Assembly (NCBI GenBank): GCA_016777565.1
Contig: JADHRF010000003.1
Location: 1 to 58,550, forward strand
Direction of reading: 5' to 3'
Length of the DNA: 58,550 nucleotides
DNA from: Pelagibacteraceae bacterium
GTDB lineage: Bacteria; Pseudomonadota; Alphaproteobacteria; Pelagibacterales; Pelagibacteraceae
The notes below the pieces were generated by a model. It was given only the letters and a program-made list of their open reading frames with translations, did no database searches and was not told the origin of the DNA. Of this stretch, positions 28,361 to 37,761 are shown in pieces; within the stretch, counting starts at the first letter, position 1, and every line of letters starts with the position of its first letter. The position numbers and the translations under genes are program-made.

Positions 28361-29810
28361 AATTCTCCTCTATTAGTTGATTTAATAGTCTTACCCCGAA
28401 TCCAGTTGCTCCTCCTGAGTTTAGTGCACCGCCATATTTTGAAAATGCCATACCTGCAATATCTAAATGAGCCCAGGGAGTTTTATTTAATATAAATCTT
28501 TGTAGAAATTGAGCTGCAGTTGTTGAACCTGCCCCACCAACATAATTTATGTTTTGCATATCTGCATTTTTGGAATTCATAAGTTTATCATAATTTTTAT
28601 GAAGAGGCATCCTCCACAGTTTTTCCTCAACTTTTTTACCTGCATTTAAAATTTGTTTAGATAATTTATCGTCGTTTGAAAAGAGTCCAGCATATTCTGA
28701 TCCTAATGAAACTATGATTGCACCTGTAAGTGTCGCTAAGTCAACTATAAATTTTGGTTTAAATTTTTTTTCAGTAAATGTTAGTGCGTCAGCTAAAACT
28801 AAACGACCTTCTGCATCTGTGTTCAGTACTTCAATAGTTTTACCACTATATGATTTAACAATATCACCGGGTCTTTGAGCAACACCACTTACCATATTTT
28901 CTACAAGTCCCACAACGCCAACGGCATTAATTTTTGCTTTTCTTAAAGCTAAGTTCTTCATTAAGCCAACGACAGCAGCTGAGCCTGCCATGTCATAGGT
29001 CATATCTTCCATGAATCTTGCTGGTTTAAGTGAATAACCACCGGTATCAAAAGTAACTCCTTTTCCAACAAATGCTAACGGTTTAGAATTATTTTTTGCT
29101 CCATTCCATTCCATTGTTACAAGATAGGAACCTCTAACGCTTCCCATTCCCACACCAAGCAAAGCATACATGCCTAATTTTTTTAATTTTTTTTCATCAT
29201 ATATACTTACTTTTAAACCATCTTTTCTAAGAGAGTTTAATCTTTTTGCATATTCATCCGGATGTAAAATATTTCCCGGTTCAGAAACTAAATCTCTTGC
29301 GTAAAAAATTCCTTCTTCTAAAGCTTTAAATTTTAATTGACTTTGAAGTGAAGGTTTATTTTTATTTCTCAAAATATTTATAGAGATAAGTCTTGTTTCT
29401 TTTTTTGTTTTATATTTATTAAATTCATATGATTTTAATTTTAATCCATGAAGAAAATAACCTATAAAATTTTCTTGATTACCTATAATGCTATCTGAAT
29501 CTATAAAGTACTCACAATTTTTTCCATAGTTTATACGTCCATAAAGCTCAGCACCCAAGTTTTCTATATCAAAGCTCTTTAGGTCTTTTTTGATGGAAAT
29601 TAAAATTATTTTTTTTTTGGAATTAAGCTCAAATACAAATAAATTTTTTTTTAAATCACTATTTTTTAATAGATCGCTTATGTAAGAAAATTCTGATTTA
29701 GAAAGATTTTTTTTTAAATTATTAATACCGAATTTTTCATCTGCAAATAGAACAAGATTACTTGAAGATTTACTTGTTGTTTTTTGAGAAAAGTTAATTT
29801 TAATAGACAT
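28353..29810 (-). CDS. pepA: Leucyl aminopeptidase (M17 family)
   Basis: Cytosolic di-metal aminopeptidase, 485 residues. The C-terminal catalytic domain carries the family motifs: FVGKGVTFDTGGYSLKP (metal Lys/Asp), MTYDMAGSAAV, the signature NTDAEGRLVLADAL, and the C-terminal GGAGSTTAAQFLQRF. The N-terminal domain is divergent. It may also bind DNA like E. coli PepA, but this cannot be judged. Transcribed divergently from lptF; the 138-bp gap contains a small ACCATC/GATGGT dyad just upstream of its start. Confidence 0.96.
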   Translation of the reverse strand: MSIKINFSQKTTSKSSSNLVLFADEKFGINNLKKNLSKSEFSYISDLLKNSDLKKNLFVFELNSKKKIILISIKKDLKSFDIENLGAELYGRINYGKNCEYFIDSDSIIGNQENFIGYFLHGLKLKSYEFNKYKTKKETRLISINILRNKNKPSLQSQLKFKALEEGIFYARDLVSEPGNILHPDEYAKRLNSLRKDGLKVSIYDEKKLKKLGMYALLGVGMGSVRGSYLVTMEWNGAKNNSKPLAFVGKGVTFDTGGYSLKPARFMEDMTYDMAGSAAVVGLMKNLALRKAKINAVGVVGLVENMVSGVAQRPGDIVKSYSGKTIEVLNTDAEGRLVLADALTFTEKKFKPKFIVDLATLTGAIIVSLGSEYAGLFSNDDKLSKQILNAGKKVEEKLWRMPLHKNYDKLMNSKNADMQNINYVGGAGSTTAAQFLQRFILNKTPWAHLDIAGMAFSKYGGALNSGGATGFGVRLLNQLIEENYE

Positions 29811-29948
29811 AATTTTTTAAACACCATCTTAATAGAGTTTGATGGTATATAAGTATTAATTTATCAGTTTTCAATGAAAAAATTAGTTTTTAAGGTCAAG
29901 GCTGATTGAGTTTTATTAAAAGTTGCTTTAGATATACAACAAATTTTA

Positions 29949-31091
29949 ATGCTTAAAAACAAAATTTATAAGTACTTTTTTGACGAGATTCTTAAAAATT
30001 TTATAACTATTTTATTAACCTTTACAGCAATTGCGTGGGTTGTAAGAGCAGTTAATTTTTTAGATTTACTAGTAGTGGATGGATATACAACAAGTATTTA
30101 TTTAAAATATGCTATTTTAAATATGACGACTATTGCAACACGATTTATACCATTGGCATTTTTGTTATCTTTAATCATATCAATTGTAAAATTTGAGAGA
30201 CAACAAGAATTACTAATTTTATGGACTACAGGTTTAAGTAAATTAAAAATTAGTAATATTTTTTTATTAATTGCATTTATTATTACTATAATTCAACTGA
30301 TATTAGGATTGTTTATAAATCCATTTTTATTAAATAATTCTAGAACTCTTTTAAACAAAACAGATGAACTACAGATAAATTCAGTTTTAAAATCAAAGGA
30401 TTTTAGTGATAATTTTAAAGGAATTACTTTTTATATAGATAAAAAAAATAGTAATGACGAATTAATAAATATTTTTATTCACGACTCAAATGGAAGTTTA
30501 AAAGTTTTAACAGATAGTTTAGAACAAGGAAGAAGTTCTACTGTAATTGCAAAAAAAGGTTTTATTAATCAAAATAAACTTATTTTATTCAATGGAGTAA
30601 TACAAAGCATTAATTCAAAAAATGAAATTAAAAATATTCAATTTGCAAAAAATGAGTTAAGTTTAAAAAATTTATCGACCAGAACAATAAAAAAACCAAA
30701 AATACAAGAAACTTCGACACACTTGTTACTTAATTGTATTTTTGATCAAAGTGAGAACCCTAATATAGCTAATTGTTCAAAAAAGAATTATAAAAATGAT
30801 GTTGTGCAGAATCTTTCTAGAAGGTCTGGTGCTCCTTTATATATACTGCTAGTTACTATTATAGTTTGTTTTTTACTACTTAATAAAAAAGAAGATAAAT
30901 TTTACTATTTAAAAAAATATATAATTTTTTTTATATCATTTATAATACTAATTTTGGCAGAAATTTTATTAAAGTACACTGGCCTTTCCGTACTATTGGG
31001 TATCTCGTATTTTATTTTACCTATAATTATATCTGCCATACTTTATATTTATTTAATGAAAAAAATTTTAACAGAGAAAGTTAAAATATGA
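29949..31091 (+). CDS. lptF: LPS export ABC transporter permease LptF
   Basis: One of the two membrane subunits of the LptB2FG extractor moving LPS from the inner membrane to the periplasmic bridge. The 380-residue protein has three N-terminal helices (about res 15-120), a periplasmic beta-jellyroll domain (about 125-270) and three C-terminal helices. PLAFLLSLIISIVKFERQQELLILWTTGLS is the coupling-helix region of the YjgP/YjgQ family, and LSRRSGAPLYILL is conserved before helix 4. First gene of a six-gene plus-strand run ending in rsmA; overlaps lptG by 4 bp. Confidence 0.93.
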   Translation: MLKNKIYKYFFDEILKNFITILLTFTAIAWVVRAVNFLDLLVVDGYTTSIYLKYAILNMTTIATRFIPLAFLLSLIISIVKFERQQELLILWTTGLSKLKISNIFLLIAFIITIIQLILGLFINPFLLNNSRTLLNKTDELQINSVLKSKDFSDNFKGITFYIDKKNSNDELINIFIHDSNGSLKVLTDSLEQGRSSTVIAKKGFINQNKLILFNGVIQSINSKNEIKNIQFAKNELSLKNLSTRTIKKPKIQETSTHLLLNCIFDQSENPNIANCSKKNYKNDVVQNLSRRSGAPLYILLVTIIVCFLLLNKKEDKFYYLKKYIIFFISFIILILAEILLKYTGLSVLLGISYFILPIIISAILYIYLMKKILTEKVKI

Positions 31092-32167
31092 ATAATGTGC
31101 TTAACAAATACTTAATTGTTAAGTTTATGAAAATTATTTTTATTACTATTTTAATTTTTTTTTGTTTGGGTATTGTATTAAACTTGTTTGAAGAAATTGA
31201 ATTTTTTAAAAATTTAGATTTATCGATTGCTTTACCATTAGTATTGTCTTTTTCTTATGTTCCAACCTTAGTTTTAGAATTACTTCCATTTATAGTGTTT
31301 TTATCCTCTATGTATTACTTTCTGAACCTAAAATCGTCAAAAGATTTATTATCGATTAAGGTTTTTGGGTATTCAAATATAAAGATAATTTTAATATTGT
31401 CTTTTTTTTCTTTTTTTATCGGTTTGCTTTTTTTGTTTGTTATAAATCCGATTACTTCTACTCTAATAAAATTTTATGAAACTGAAAAAGCACAATATTC
31501 CCGAGATGTTGATCACTTAATATCAATCAATAAGAACGGTGTTTGGATCAAGGAATTTAACAATGATAATTTTAAAATAATTAGCGCTAAAAAATTAGAA
31601 AGTGGGAGTTTAAAAAAAGTATCAGTCTATGAATTTGAAAAAGATGTATTAGTAAAAAGAGTTGAATCTGAAACTGCTATTATAACTAATAATCCTTGGA
31701 TAATGAAAAATGCCTATATATATGACATTAAAAGTGAAAGTAGTAGTTTTCTTGAAAATTATTATTTTTATAGTGAAAATTCTTCACAAAAAATTAATTC
31801 ACTTTTTAAAAATTTAAATACAATATCCTTTGTAGATTTAATTTTTAATTATGCTCAGTTACATGAAAAAGGTTACTCAAAAAAGCTACTAAGTGAAAAA
31901 ATTCACAAATTTGCCTCTTTACCAATTTTTTTATCTTTAATGGTAATTTTAGCATCGATATTTACAATCGGATCATTAAGGAGTAAGCAAAATTTTTATT
32001 ATATTATAGTTTCAATATTAACATGTGTTGCTATTTATTATTTTAAAGATCTTTCGATTGCACTGGGTCAAACTGATCAAATTAGTTTAATTTTATCAAT
32101 TTGGATGCCAATAATTATAATTAGTTTATTTTGCACTATAGGAGTACTCCAAATAAATGAGGAATAA
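31088..32167 (+). CDS. lptG: LPS export ABC transporter permease LptG
   Basis: Second membrane subunit of LptB2FG, 359 residues, with the same three-helix, beta domain, three-helix plan. The coupling region is ELLPFIVFLSSMYYFLNLKSSKDLLSIKVFGYS. The C-terminal helices include the short SLRSKQNF loop typical of LptG. The ATPase LptB is not encoded in the window. It overlaps lptF by 4 bp and lptD by 11 bp. Confidence 0.92.
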   Translation: MNNVLNKYLIVKFMKIIFITILIFFCLGIVLNLFEEIEFFKNLDLSIALPLVLSFSYVPTLVLELLPFIVFLSSMYYFLNLKSSKDLLSIKVFGYSNIKIILILSFFSFFIGLLFLFVINPITSTLIKFYETEKAQYSRDVDHLISINKNGVWIKEFNNDNFKIISAKKLESGSLKKVSVYEFEKDVLVKRVESETAIITNNPWIMKNAYIYDIKSESSSFLENYYFYSENSSQKINSLFKNLNTISFVDLIFNYAQLHEKGYSKKLLSEKIHKFASLPIFLSLMVILASIFTIGSLRSKQNFYYIIVSILTCVAIYYFKDLSIALGQTDQISLILSIWMPIIIISLFCTIGVLQINEE

Positions 32168-34493
32168 TTTTTTTTATATCTTATTTTTTTTTCTTATTTT
32201 CTGTAAAAATCTTATAGGGCAAGAAATAGAAATCAATTCTACTAAAATGGAATATAATGATATCGATAAAACTACAATTTTTGAAGGAAATGTAAATTCA
32301 AAAGATGAAAAAGGAAATAAACTTTTTTCAGAGTACGCAAAATACAATAAGCTAAAGAAATTAATTGAAACACAAGGAAAAACAAAAATTATAACCTCTG
32401 CAAACTATGAGGTGCTAGGTAGCAATATAATATTTGATAATAATAAAAACTTAATTTACTCAAATAACAAAGCTATTATTATTGATAAAGATGGAAATAA
32501 TATTTCTGTAGAAATGTTTAGATATTCAATTTTAACTAATATATTTTTTTCTAAAGGAAACATTAAGATAAGAGATGTAAATAATAATAATTATAATTTT
32601 TCCGAAATTTATATAGATGAAAATAAAAAAAAGATTATCGGTTCTGATATTAAAGCTTTTTTAAATCAAGATGGGATTTCAGCTAATAATGAAAATGATC
32701 CTAGGTTTTTCGCAAACACTATGTTGCTATCTGAGAACAATAATACATTTGAAAAAGGAATATTTACTTATTGCAAAAATAGAGAAGGAGATAAATGTCC
32801 GCCATGGACCTTACAATCAAAAAAGATTAAACATGATTTAGCTAAGAAAACTATTTATTATGATAATGTTATCTTAAAAGTTTATGACTTCCCAATTTTT
32901 TTTTCTCCAAGATTTTCACATCCAGATCCTACAGTTAAAAGAAGATCAGGTCTTTTAGTTCCGTCTTTATCAAATAGTAATACTCTGGGCTCAGGTTTAG
33001 CTACACCATATTTTTGGAGTATTTCAAACGATAAAGATATTACCATAACACCAAAATTTTATTTAAATGAAAATCCACTCCTTCTAGCCGAGTACAGGCA
33101 AGATTTTCTTAACTCATTCTTGATTGTTGATACTGGTTATACAAAAGGTTATAAAAAAAAAAATAATATAAAATCAGATGGTGGTAGAGCGCATTTTTTT
33201 TCTAATTTTAATATAAATTTTATAGATGAAAAAGAAGAAAAAAGTAATCTTGAAATAAATATAGAGAAAGTTTCAAACGATACTTATTTAAAGATTTATG
33301 ATGTTAAAAGCTCATTGGTTGAGACAGGAAAAACTGTTTTAGAAAATAGAATTAATTTTATTTATCAAAATGAGGATTTTTCTTTTAGCTCAACACCTAG
33401 TGTTTTTGAAGACACAAATAAACTAGGGCACCATAGACATGAATATTTATTGCCTTTGTCAGCAGAGAAAAAAATTATGTCTAGTGAAAAGTATGGTTCT
33501 TTAGATCTCAATTCAAATATAAAGATAAGAAATTATGAAACGAACAAACAAACAAATTTCTTAATAAATAATATTAAATGGCAATCCAAAAAATGGTTAA
33601 GTGAAACTGGTATCGAAAATTATTTCGAGGGTCTGATTAAAAATGTAAATTATGAAGCTAAAAAAACTGAAAATTACAAAAATGAGAGCAAAAATCATGA
33701 GATAAATTCTGCTTTAGGATATTTTGCAAAATTTCCTATGTATAAAGAAGATTTAATTGCTAAAAATTTTCATTCTTTAACTCCAAAATTTCTTTTGAGG
33801 TACGCTCCTGGTCATATGCGTAAACTTGAAAGTGGTAGGTTAAATTATAGAAATTTGTTTAATTTAAATAAGATTAACGAGTCTGATATAGTAGAACCAG
33901 GTCTAAGCACTTCTATTGGTTTTGAATATAAAAAAAATAAAACTAGTGACTTAAAAGTTGTTGGCGACGAAATAGTTTCATTTTCATTAGGGCAAGTTAT
34001 TAGCGAAAAAGAAAATATGGATATTCCTTCTAGTTCATCATTAGATCAAAGATTTTCTGATATTGTAGGTGAAACTAAGTATAATTTTAATAATAAGATA
34101 GGTTTAAACTACAATTTTTCTATTGATCAAAGTTATAAAAATTTTAACTACAATGAAATTGGGACAGATATAAAATTTGATAATGCAAAATTCAACCTGA
34201 GTTATTTAGAGGAAAAAAATCATATAGGAGAGCAAGAATATATACAAACAGGTGTTGATTTTAAATTTAATAATTCTTCTGAACTGTCTTTTAGTACAAA
34301 AAGAAATATTTTAACTCGTTCTGCAGAGTTTTATAATTTAAGTTATAATTATATTAATGATTGTTTAAAAGCTGGAATAGCGTATCGAAGAGAATTTTAT
34401 ACAGATAGAGATATTGAACCTACAAACACTCTTATGTTTACGATTTCTATTGTTCCTTTTGCGCAAATAAACAGTCCAAGTTTTTCTAAATGA
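32157..34493 (+). CDS. lptD: LPS-assembly outer membrane protein LptD
   Basis: Outer-membrane translocon that inserts LPS into the outer leaflet, 778 residues. It has a signal peptide (FFYILFFFLIFCKNLIG), an N-terminal OstA/LptA-like jellyroll (EIEINSTKMEYNDIDKTTIFEGN) and a long beta-barrel region starting near DFPIFFSPRFSHPDPTVKRRSGLLVP, the diagnostic LptD block. Cysteines in YCKNREGDKCPPW and in NDCLKAGIAYRREF are positioned for the inter-domain disulfides of the family. Its partner LptE is not seen. The stop overlaps the SurA-like gene by 4 bp. Confidence 0.95.
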   Translation: MRNNFFYILFFFLIFCKNLIGQEIEINSTKMEYNDIDKTTIFEGNVNSKDEKGNKLFSEYAKYNKLKKLIETQGKTKIITSANYEVLGSNIIFDNNKNLIYSNNKAIIIDKDGNNISVEMFRYSILTNIFFSKGNIKIRDVNNNNYNFSEIYIDENKKKIIGSDIKAFLNQDGISANNENDPRFFANTMLLSENNNTFEKGIFTYCKNREGDKCPPWTLQSKKIKHDLAKKTIYYDNVILKVYDFPIFFSPRFSHPDPTVKRRSGLLVPSLSNSNTLGSGLATPYFWSISNDKDITITPKFYLNENPLLLAEYRQDFLNSFLIVDTGYTKGYKKKNNIKSDGGRAHFFSNFNINFIDEKEEKSNLEINIEKVSNDTYLKIYDVKSSLVETGKTVLENRINFIYQNEDFSFSSTPSVFEDTNKLGHHRHEYLLPLSAEKKIMSSEKYGSLDLNSNIKIRNYETNKQTNFLINNIKWQSKKWLSETGIENYFEGLIKNVNYEAKKTENYKNESKNHEINSALGYFAKFPMYKEDLIAKNFHSLTPKFLLRYAPGHMRKLESGRLNYRNLFNLNKINESDIVEPGLSTSIGFEYKKNKTSDLKVVGDEIVSFSLGQVISEKENMDIPSSSSLDQRFSDIVGETKYNFNNKIGLNYNFSIDQSYKNFNYNEIGTDIKFDNAKFNLSYLEEKNHIGEQEYIQTGVDFKFNNSSELSFSTKRNILTRSAEFYNLSYNYINDCLKAGIAYRREFYTDRDIEPTNTLMFTISIVPFAQINSPSFSK

Positions 34494-35128
34494 AAAAATT
34501 TTCTGTATTAGCTATTTTGGTTTATATTTTTATGAGTAATTTATTATTTGTAAATTTACAATCACAAATTAATAATTTTATAGTTGTAAAAGTTGGAAAT
34601 ACTATTGTTACATCTGTTGATATTCAAAATCAAATAATTACAAATTTAATTGTTAATAAACAAGAACTTACTCAACTGAATATTGATAAAAATAAAAATT
34701 TTTCAGTACAAAGCTTAATACGTAAATCAATTAAAAAAAGTGAAATTGATAAATACAAAATTACAAATTATAATCCAGCAGATTTACAAAAATATATTGA
34801 AAATGTTGCAAAAAATTTAAATACTGATCAAAATGGCTTAAAAGAAATTTTCAAACAAGCGAATATTGACTACGATTCATTTGTAGAAAATTATAAAGTA
34901 GAACTTCTATGGAATACTCTAATTTTTTCGTTATACCAGAATCAGACAAATATAAATATGGTAGAGGTTAATAATGAAATCGAAAATTTGAAAGAAAATA
35001 CAAATAATGATGAATTAAAGAAACTTAAAGAAGCTGTTATAAATAGAAAGAGAGAAGAAAAATTTCAGTTATTCTCTAGGTCTCATTTCACAAACCTTGA
35101 AAACACCATTAATATAAACTTTCAATGA
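34490..35128 (+). CDS. SurA N-terminal-domain-like periplasmic chaperone lacking PPIase domains
   Basis: A 212-residue protein with an N-terminal signal segment followed by the SurA-type start IVVKVGNTIVTSVDIQNQI and the helical chaperone core (NPADLQKYIENVAKNLNTDQNGLKEIFKQANIDYDSFVENYK). E. coli SurA is about 430 residues with two parvulin domains; none is present here. The position directly after lptD and before pdxA-rsmA is the classical surA locus. It probably keeps the client-binding function for outer-membrane proteins such as LptD (inference). Moderate sequence similarity; context carries weight. Confidence 0.82.
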   Translation: MKKFSVLAILVYIFMSNLLFVNLQSQINNFIVVKVGNTIVTSVDIQNQIITNLIVNKQELTQLNIDKNKNFSVQSLIRKSIKKSEIDKYKITNYNPADLQKYIENVAKNLNTDQNGLKEIFKQANIDYDSFVENYKVELLWNTLIFSLYQNQTNINMVEVNNEIENLKENTNNDELKKLKEAVINRKREEKFQLFSRSHFTNLENTININFQ

Positions 35129-36081
35129 AAGATTTAATTGCAATTATCGCAGGTGAACCTGAAAGTATAAATTCAGAAATTATTGCAAAAGCTTGGAAAA
35201 AGAAAAAAATTAAAAATATTTTTATTATCGGTAATTTTTCTATTTTAAAAAAACAAATTAAGAAATTAGGTATAAAAATTCCACTTATAAAAATTCAAGA
35301 CCTTAAAGATGTTAAAAAACACAAAAAACTTTGTATACTTGATGTTCCTTTAAAATTTAGATCAGTTTTTAATATTAATAGGTCCCAAGTTAAAAATTAT
35401 ATTTTTAAATCGTTTGATATTGCGCATAAATTAGCAATTAAAAAAGAGGTTAAGGGTTTTATAAATGCGCCAGTCGATAAAAAAATTTTTAATAGTAAAT
35501 ATCCAGGTGTAACTGAATATCTGTCATATAAAAATAATACTAAAAATAAAGAAATTATGTTCATTCATAATAAAAAAATATCCGTTGTCCCACTAACTAC
35601 TCATATTAAAATAAAAAATGTAACAAATAAAATTTCTTTTAATTTGATAAAAACAAAAATAATATTACTTAATAACTCTTATTTTAATTTGTTTAAAATA
35701 AAACCCAAAATAGCTATCTTAGGTTTAAACCCACATAATTCTGAAAATGAACACAACTCTATCGAAAATAAAATAATTCGACCTGCCATAACTAAATTAA
35801 AAAAATTAAAAATAAATATAAATGGTCCTTTCCCGGCAGACACAGCCTTCAACAAAAATAATATATTAGCTTACGATGTACTTGTAGGGATGTATCATGA
35901 CCAGATTTTGGCCCCTTTTAAAGCTTTGTATGGTTTTGATGCAATAAATATAACGTTAGGGTTAAAATATATAAGAATTTCGCCTGATCATGGGACGGCT
36001 AAAGATATTATAGGGCTTAACATGGCAAATCCAGAAAGCTTAATCAATGCTATTAATTTTTTAAATAAAGTTAATGATTAA
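35125..36081 (+). CDS. pdxA: 4-hydroxythreonine-4-phosphate dehydrogenase
   Basis: NAD-dependent step of DXP-dependent vitamin B6 synthesis. A 318-residue protein with the N-terminal IAGEPESINSEI, NAPVDKKIF, the metal His in PLTTHIKIKNV, LGLNPHNSENE, GPFPADTAF, and the metal-binding MYHDQILAPFKAL, all PdxA hallmarks. Overlaps both neighbours (4 bp and 8 bp) in the lptFGD-surA-pdxA-rsmA run. Confidence 0.95.
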   Translation: MKDLIAIIAGEPESINSEIIAKAWKKKKIKNIFIIGNFSILKKQIKKLGIKIPLIKIQDLKDVKKHKKLCILDVPLKFRSVFNINRSQVKNYIFKSFDIAHKLAIKKEVKGFINAPVDKKIFNSKYPGVTEYLSYKNNTKNKEIMFIHNKKISVVPLTTHIKIKNVTNKISFNLIKTKIILLNNSYFNLFKIKPKIAILGLNPHNSENEHNSIENKIIRPAITKLKKLKININGPFPADTAFNKNNILAYDVLVGMYHDQILAPFKALYGFDAINITLGLKYIRISPDHGTAKDIIGLNMANPESLINAINFLNKVND

Positions 36082-36865
36082 ACCAAAAAAGTCTTTAGGA
36101 CAGAATTTTCTAACGGATAAAAATATTATAAATAAAATTATAAATTTTAGTGAAATCAACAAAAATAATATTCTCGAAATTGGTCCTGGCACAGGTAACT
36201 TGACAAGAAAAATAATAGAAAAAAAACCAAAAAAATTACTTTTAGTAGAAAAAGACAATTTATTAAGCAGAAATTTAAAAAATGAGTTTAAAAATTTTAA
36301 TAATGTTAAAATTTATAATAATGATATTTTAAAGTTTGATATAGAAAAAAATATTAATAAAGACACTATTATAATTGGTAATCTCCCATATAATGTTTCA
36401 TCTCAAATATTAATTAAACTAATAAGATTTAAAAAATGGTTACCTAAATTTAAAAGATTAGTATTAATGTTTCAAAAAGAAGTTGCAGATAAAATATTGG
36501 CCTCATATGGTTCTGAACATTACGGAAGATTAGCAATAATTACGGCTGCAAAATTAAAAGTAGTCGATTATTTTGATGTTTCTCCTAATAGTTTCTATCC
36601 CGTACCTAAAGTTAAATCTACAGTTCTTATATTTGAGCCAATTATAAATAAAGATTATAAAGTAAAAAATATTGAAAATTTAGAAAAAATTTCTCATATT
36701 TTCTTTTCCAGGAAAAGAAAAATGATAAATAAAGCATTTAAAATATTGTTTAAAGAACCCGAAGAAGTTGCAAAAAAAATTCATATTAAGTTAAGTTTAA
36801 GACCAACGAGACTCACTATTTGTGAATATTTTAAAATTGCTAAATTTTTTGAAAATTCTCTTTAA
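36074..36865 (+). CDS. rsmA: 16S rRNA (adenine1518-N6/adenine1519-N6)-dimethyltransferase
   Basis: Dimethylates two adjacent adenines in the 3' hairpin of 16S rRNA, a late 30S quality step. The 263-residue protein starts with PKKSLGQNFLTDKNI, has the SAM loop ILEIGPGTGNLT, the catalytic motif IV NLPYNVSSQ, the VADKI/YGRLAI region and the C-terminal helical domain (FFSRKRKMINKAF). Also known as ksgA. Last gene of the plus-strand run, facing gmk with 5 bp between stops. Confidence 0.97.
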   Translation: MIKPKKSLGQNFLTDKNIINKIINFSEINKNNILEIGPGTGNLTRKIIEKKPKKLLLVEKDNLLSRNLKNEFKNFNNVKIYNNDILKFDIEKNINKDTIIIGNLPYNVSSQILIKLIRFKKWLPKFKRLVLMFQKEVADKILASYGSEHYGRLAIITAAKLKVVDYFDVSPNSFYPVPKVKSTVLIFEPIINKDYKVKNIENLEKISHIFFSRKRKMINKAFKILFKEPEEVAKKIHIKLSLRPTRLTICEYFKIAKFFENSL

Positions 36866-36870
36866 TGATT

Positions 36871-37443
36871 TTATTTTGTTTCAGATATAATTATTTTTTC
36901 AATTTGAGAAAAACAGTACTCTAAATTATCATTTATAATTACATAGTCATAGTCTGACCAATGATAAATATCATTATCATAAGCTTTTAGTCTTTTAGAA
37001 ATAATTTCGATATTATCTTGATTTCTTTGGATTAGCCTTTTTTTTAATTCTTTTTTATCTGGTGGAAGTAAAAATATTTTTATTAACTTAAGTTCTTTAA
37101 ACTTTGATAATTGTTGTGTTCCCTGCCAATCAATATCAAATAAAACATTATTATTGCTATTTATTAACTCATTTACAGAGTCACGAGAAGTACCATAAAA
37201 ATTATCAAATATTTTTGCATATTCATAAAAGTCATTTTTGGAAATTTTTTTTTTAAATTCTTCGTGACTTATAAAAAAATAATCAACACCTTCAACTTCG
37301 TTTGGTCTAGGTTTTCTTGTGGTGTGTGAAACTGATATCTTAAAATTAATATATTTCTGCTGAATTTTTTTTGTCAATGTTGTTTTTCCCGCACCAGAAG
37401 GTGAAGATAAAATCAACATTTTGCTACCATTGCTGGAAGTCAT
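36871..37443 (-). CDS. gmk: Guanylate kinase
   Basis: Phosphorylates GMP to GDP. The 190-residue enzyme has the P-loop LSSPSGAGKTTL, the GMP-binding region SHTTRKPRPNEVEGVDYFFIS, and VLFDIDWQGTQQL, standard for the family. Found 20 bp downstream of acpP on the same strand. In many alphaproteobacteria other genes lie between acpP and gmk, so this junction looks compacted. Confidence 0.97.
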   Translation of the reverse strand: MTSSNGSKMLILSSPSGAGKTTLTKKIQQKYINFKISVSHTTRKPRPNEVEGVDYFFISHEEFKKKISKNDFYEYAKIFDNFYGTSRDSVNELINSNNNVLFDIDWQGTQQLSKFKELKLIKIFLLPPDKKELKKRLIQRNQDNIEIISKRLKAYDNDIYHWSDYDYVIINDNLEYCFSQIEKIIISETK

Positions 37444-37463
37444 GTAAAAATTTTTAGATAAAA

Positions 37464-37703
37464 TTAGTTAGCAGCTTTATTTTCTATAAATTTTATAGCA
37501 TCACCTACTGTTAAAATTTTTTCTGCTTCGCTATCTGATATTTCTGAGCCAAACTCCTCTTCAAAGGCCATAACTAGTTCAACAGTATCTAGGCTATCTG
37601 CTCCTAAATCGTCTATAAAACTTGCTTCATTGGTTACTTTAGTCTCTTCAACTCCAAGGTGGTCGGCCACTATTTTTTTTACTTTTGAACTTACATCTGA
37701 CAT
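37464..37703 (-). CDS. acpP: Acyl carrier protein
   Basis: A 79-residue acidic carrier for fatty acid (and lipid A) acyl chains. The phosphopantetheine attachment Ser37 lies in [18 protein letters not shown]. Helices and acidic composition are typical, ending in [13 protein letters not shown]. It follows fabD and fabG in the order of the proteobacterial fab cluster, with a 58-bp gap after fabG that may hold its own promoter for high expression. Confidence 0.98.
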   Translation of the reverse strand: MSDVSSKVKKIVADHLGVEETKVTNEASFIDDLGADSLDTVELVMAFEEEFGSEISDSEAEKILTVGDAIKFIENKAAN

Positions 37704-37761
37704 TTAAATTCCTATTTTCAATTTATGATAAAATTTGTTATTAAATCAATATTATTAATTG

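Noticed and set aside
29823-29846. ACCATC/GATGGT inverted repeat upstream of pepA
   Set aside because: Six-base arms with a 12-base spacer in AT-rich DNA; could be an operator but too short and isolated to claim.
29811-29948. Checked as a possible tRNA, small RNA or riboswitch in the pepA/lptF gap
   Set aside because: No cloverleaf, T-arm consensus or known riboswitch core; most likely just two divergent promoters.
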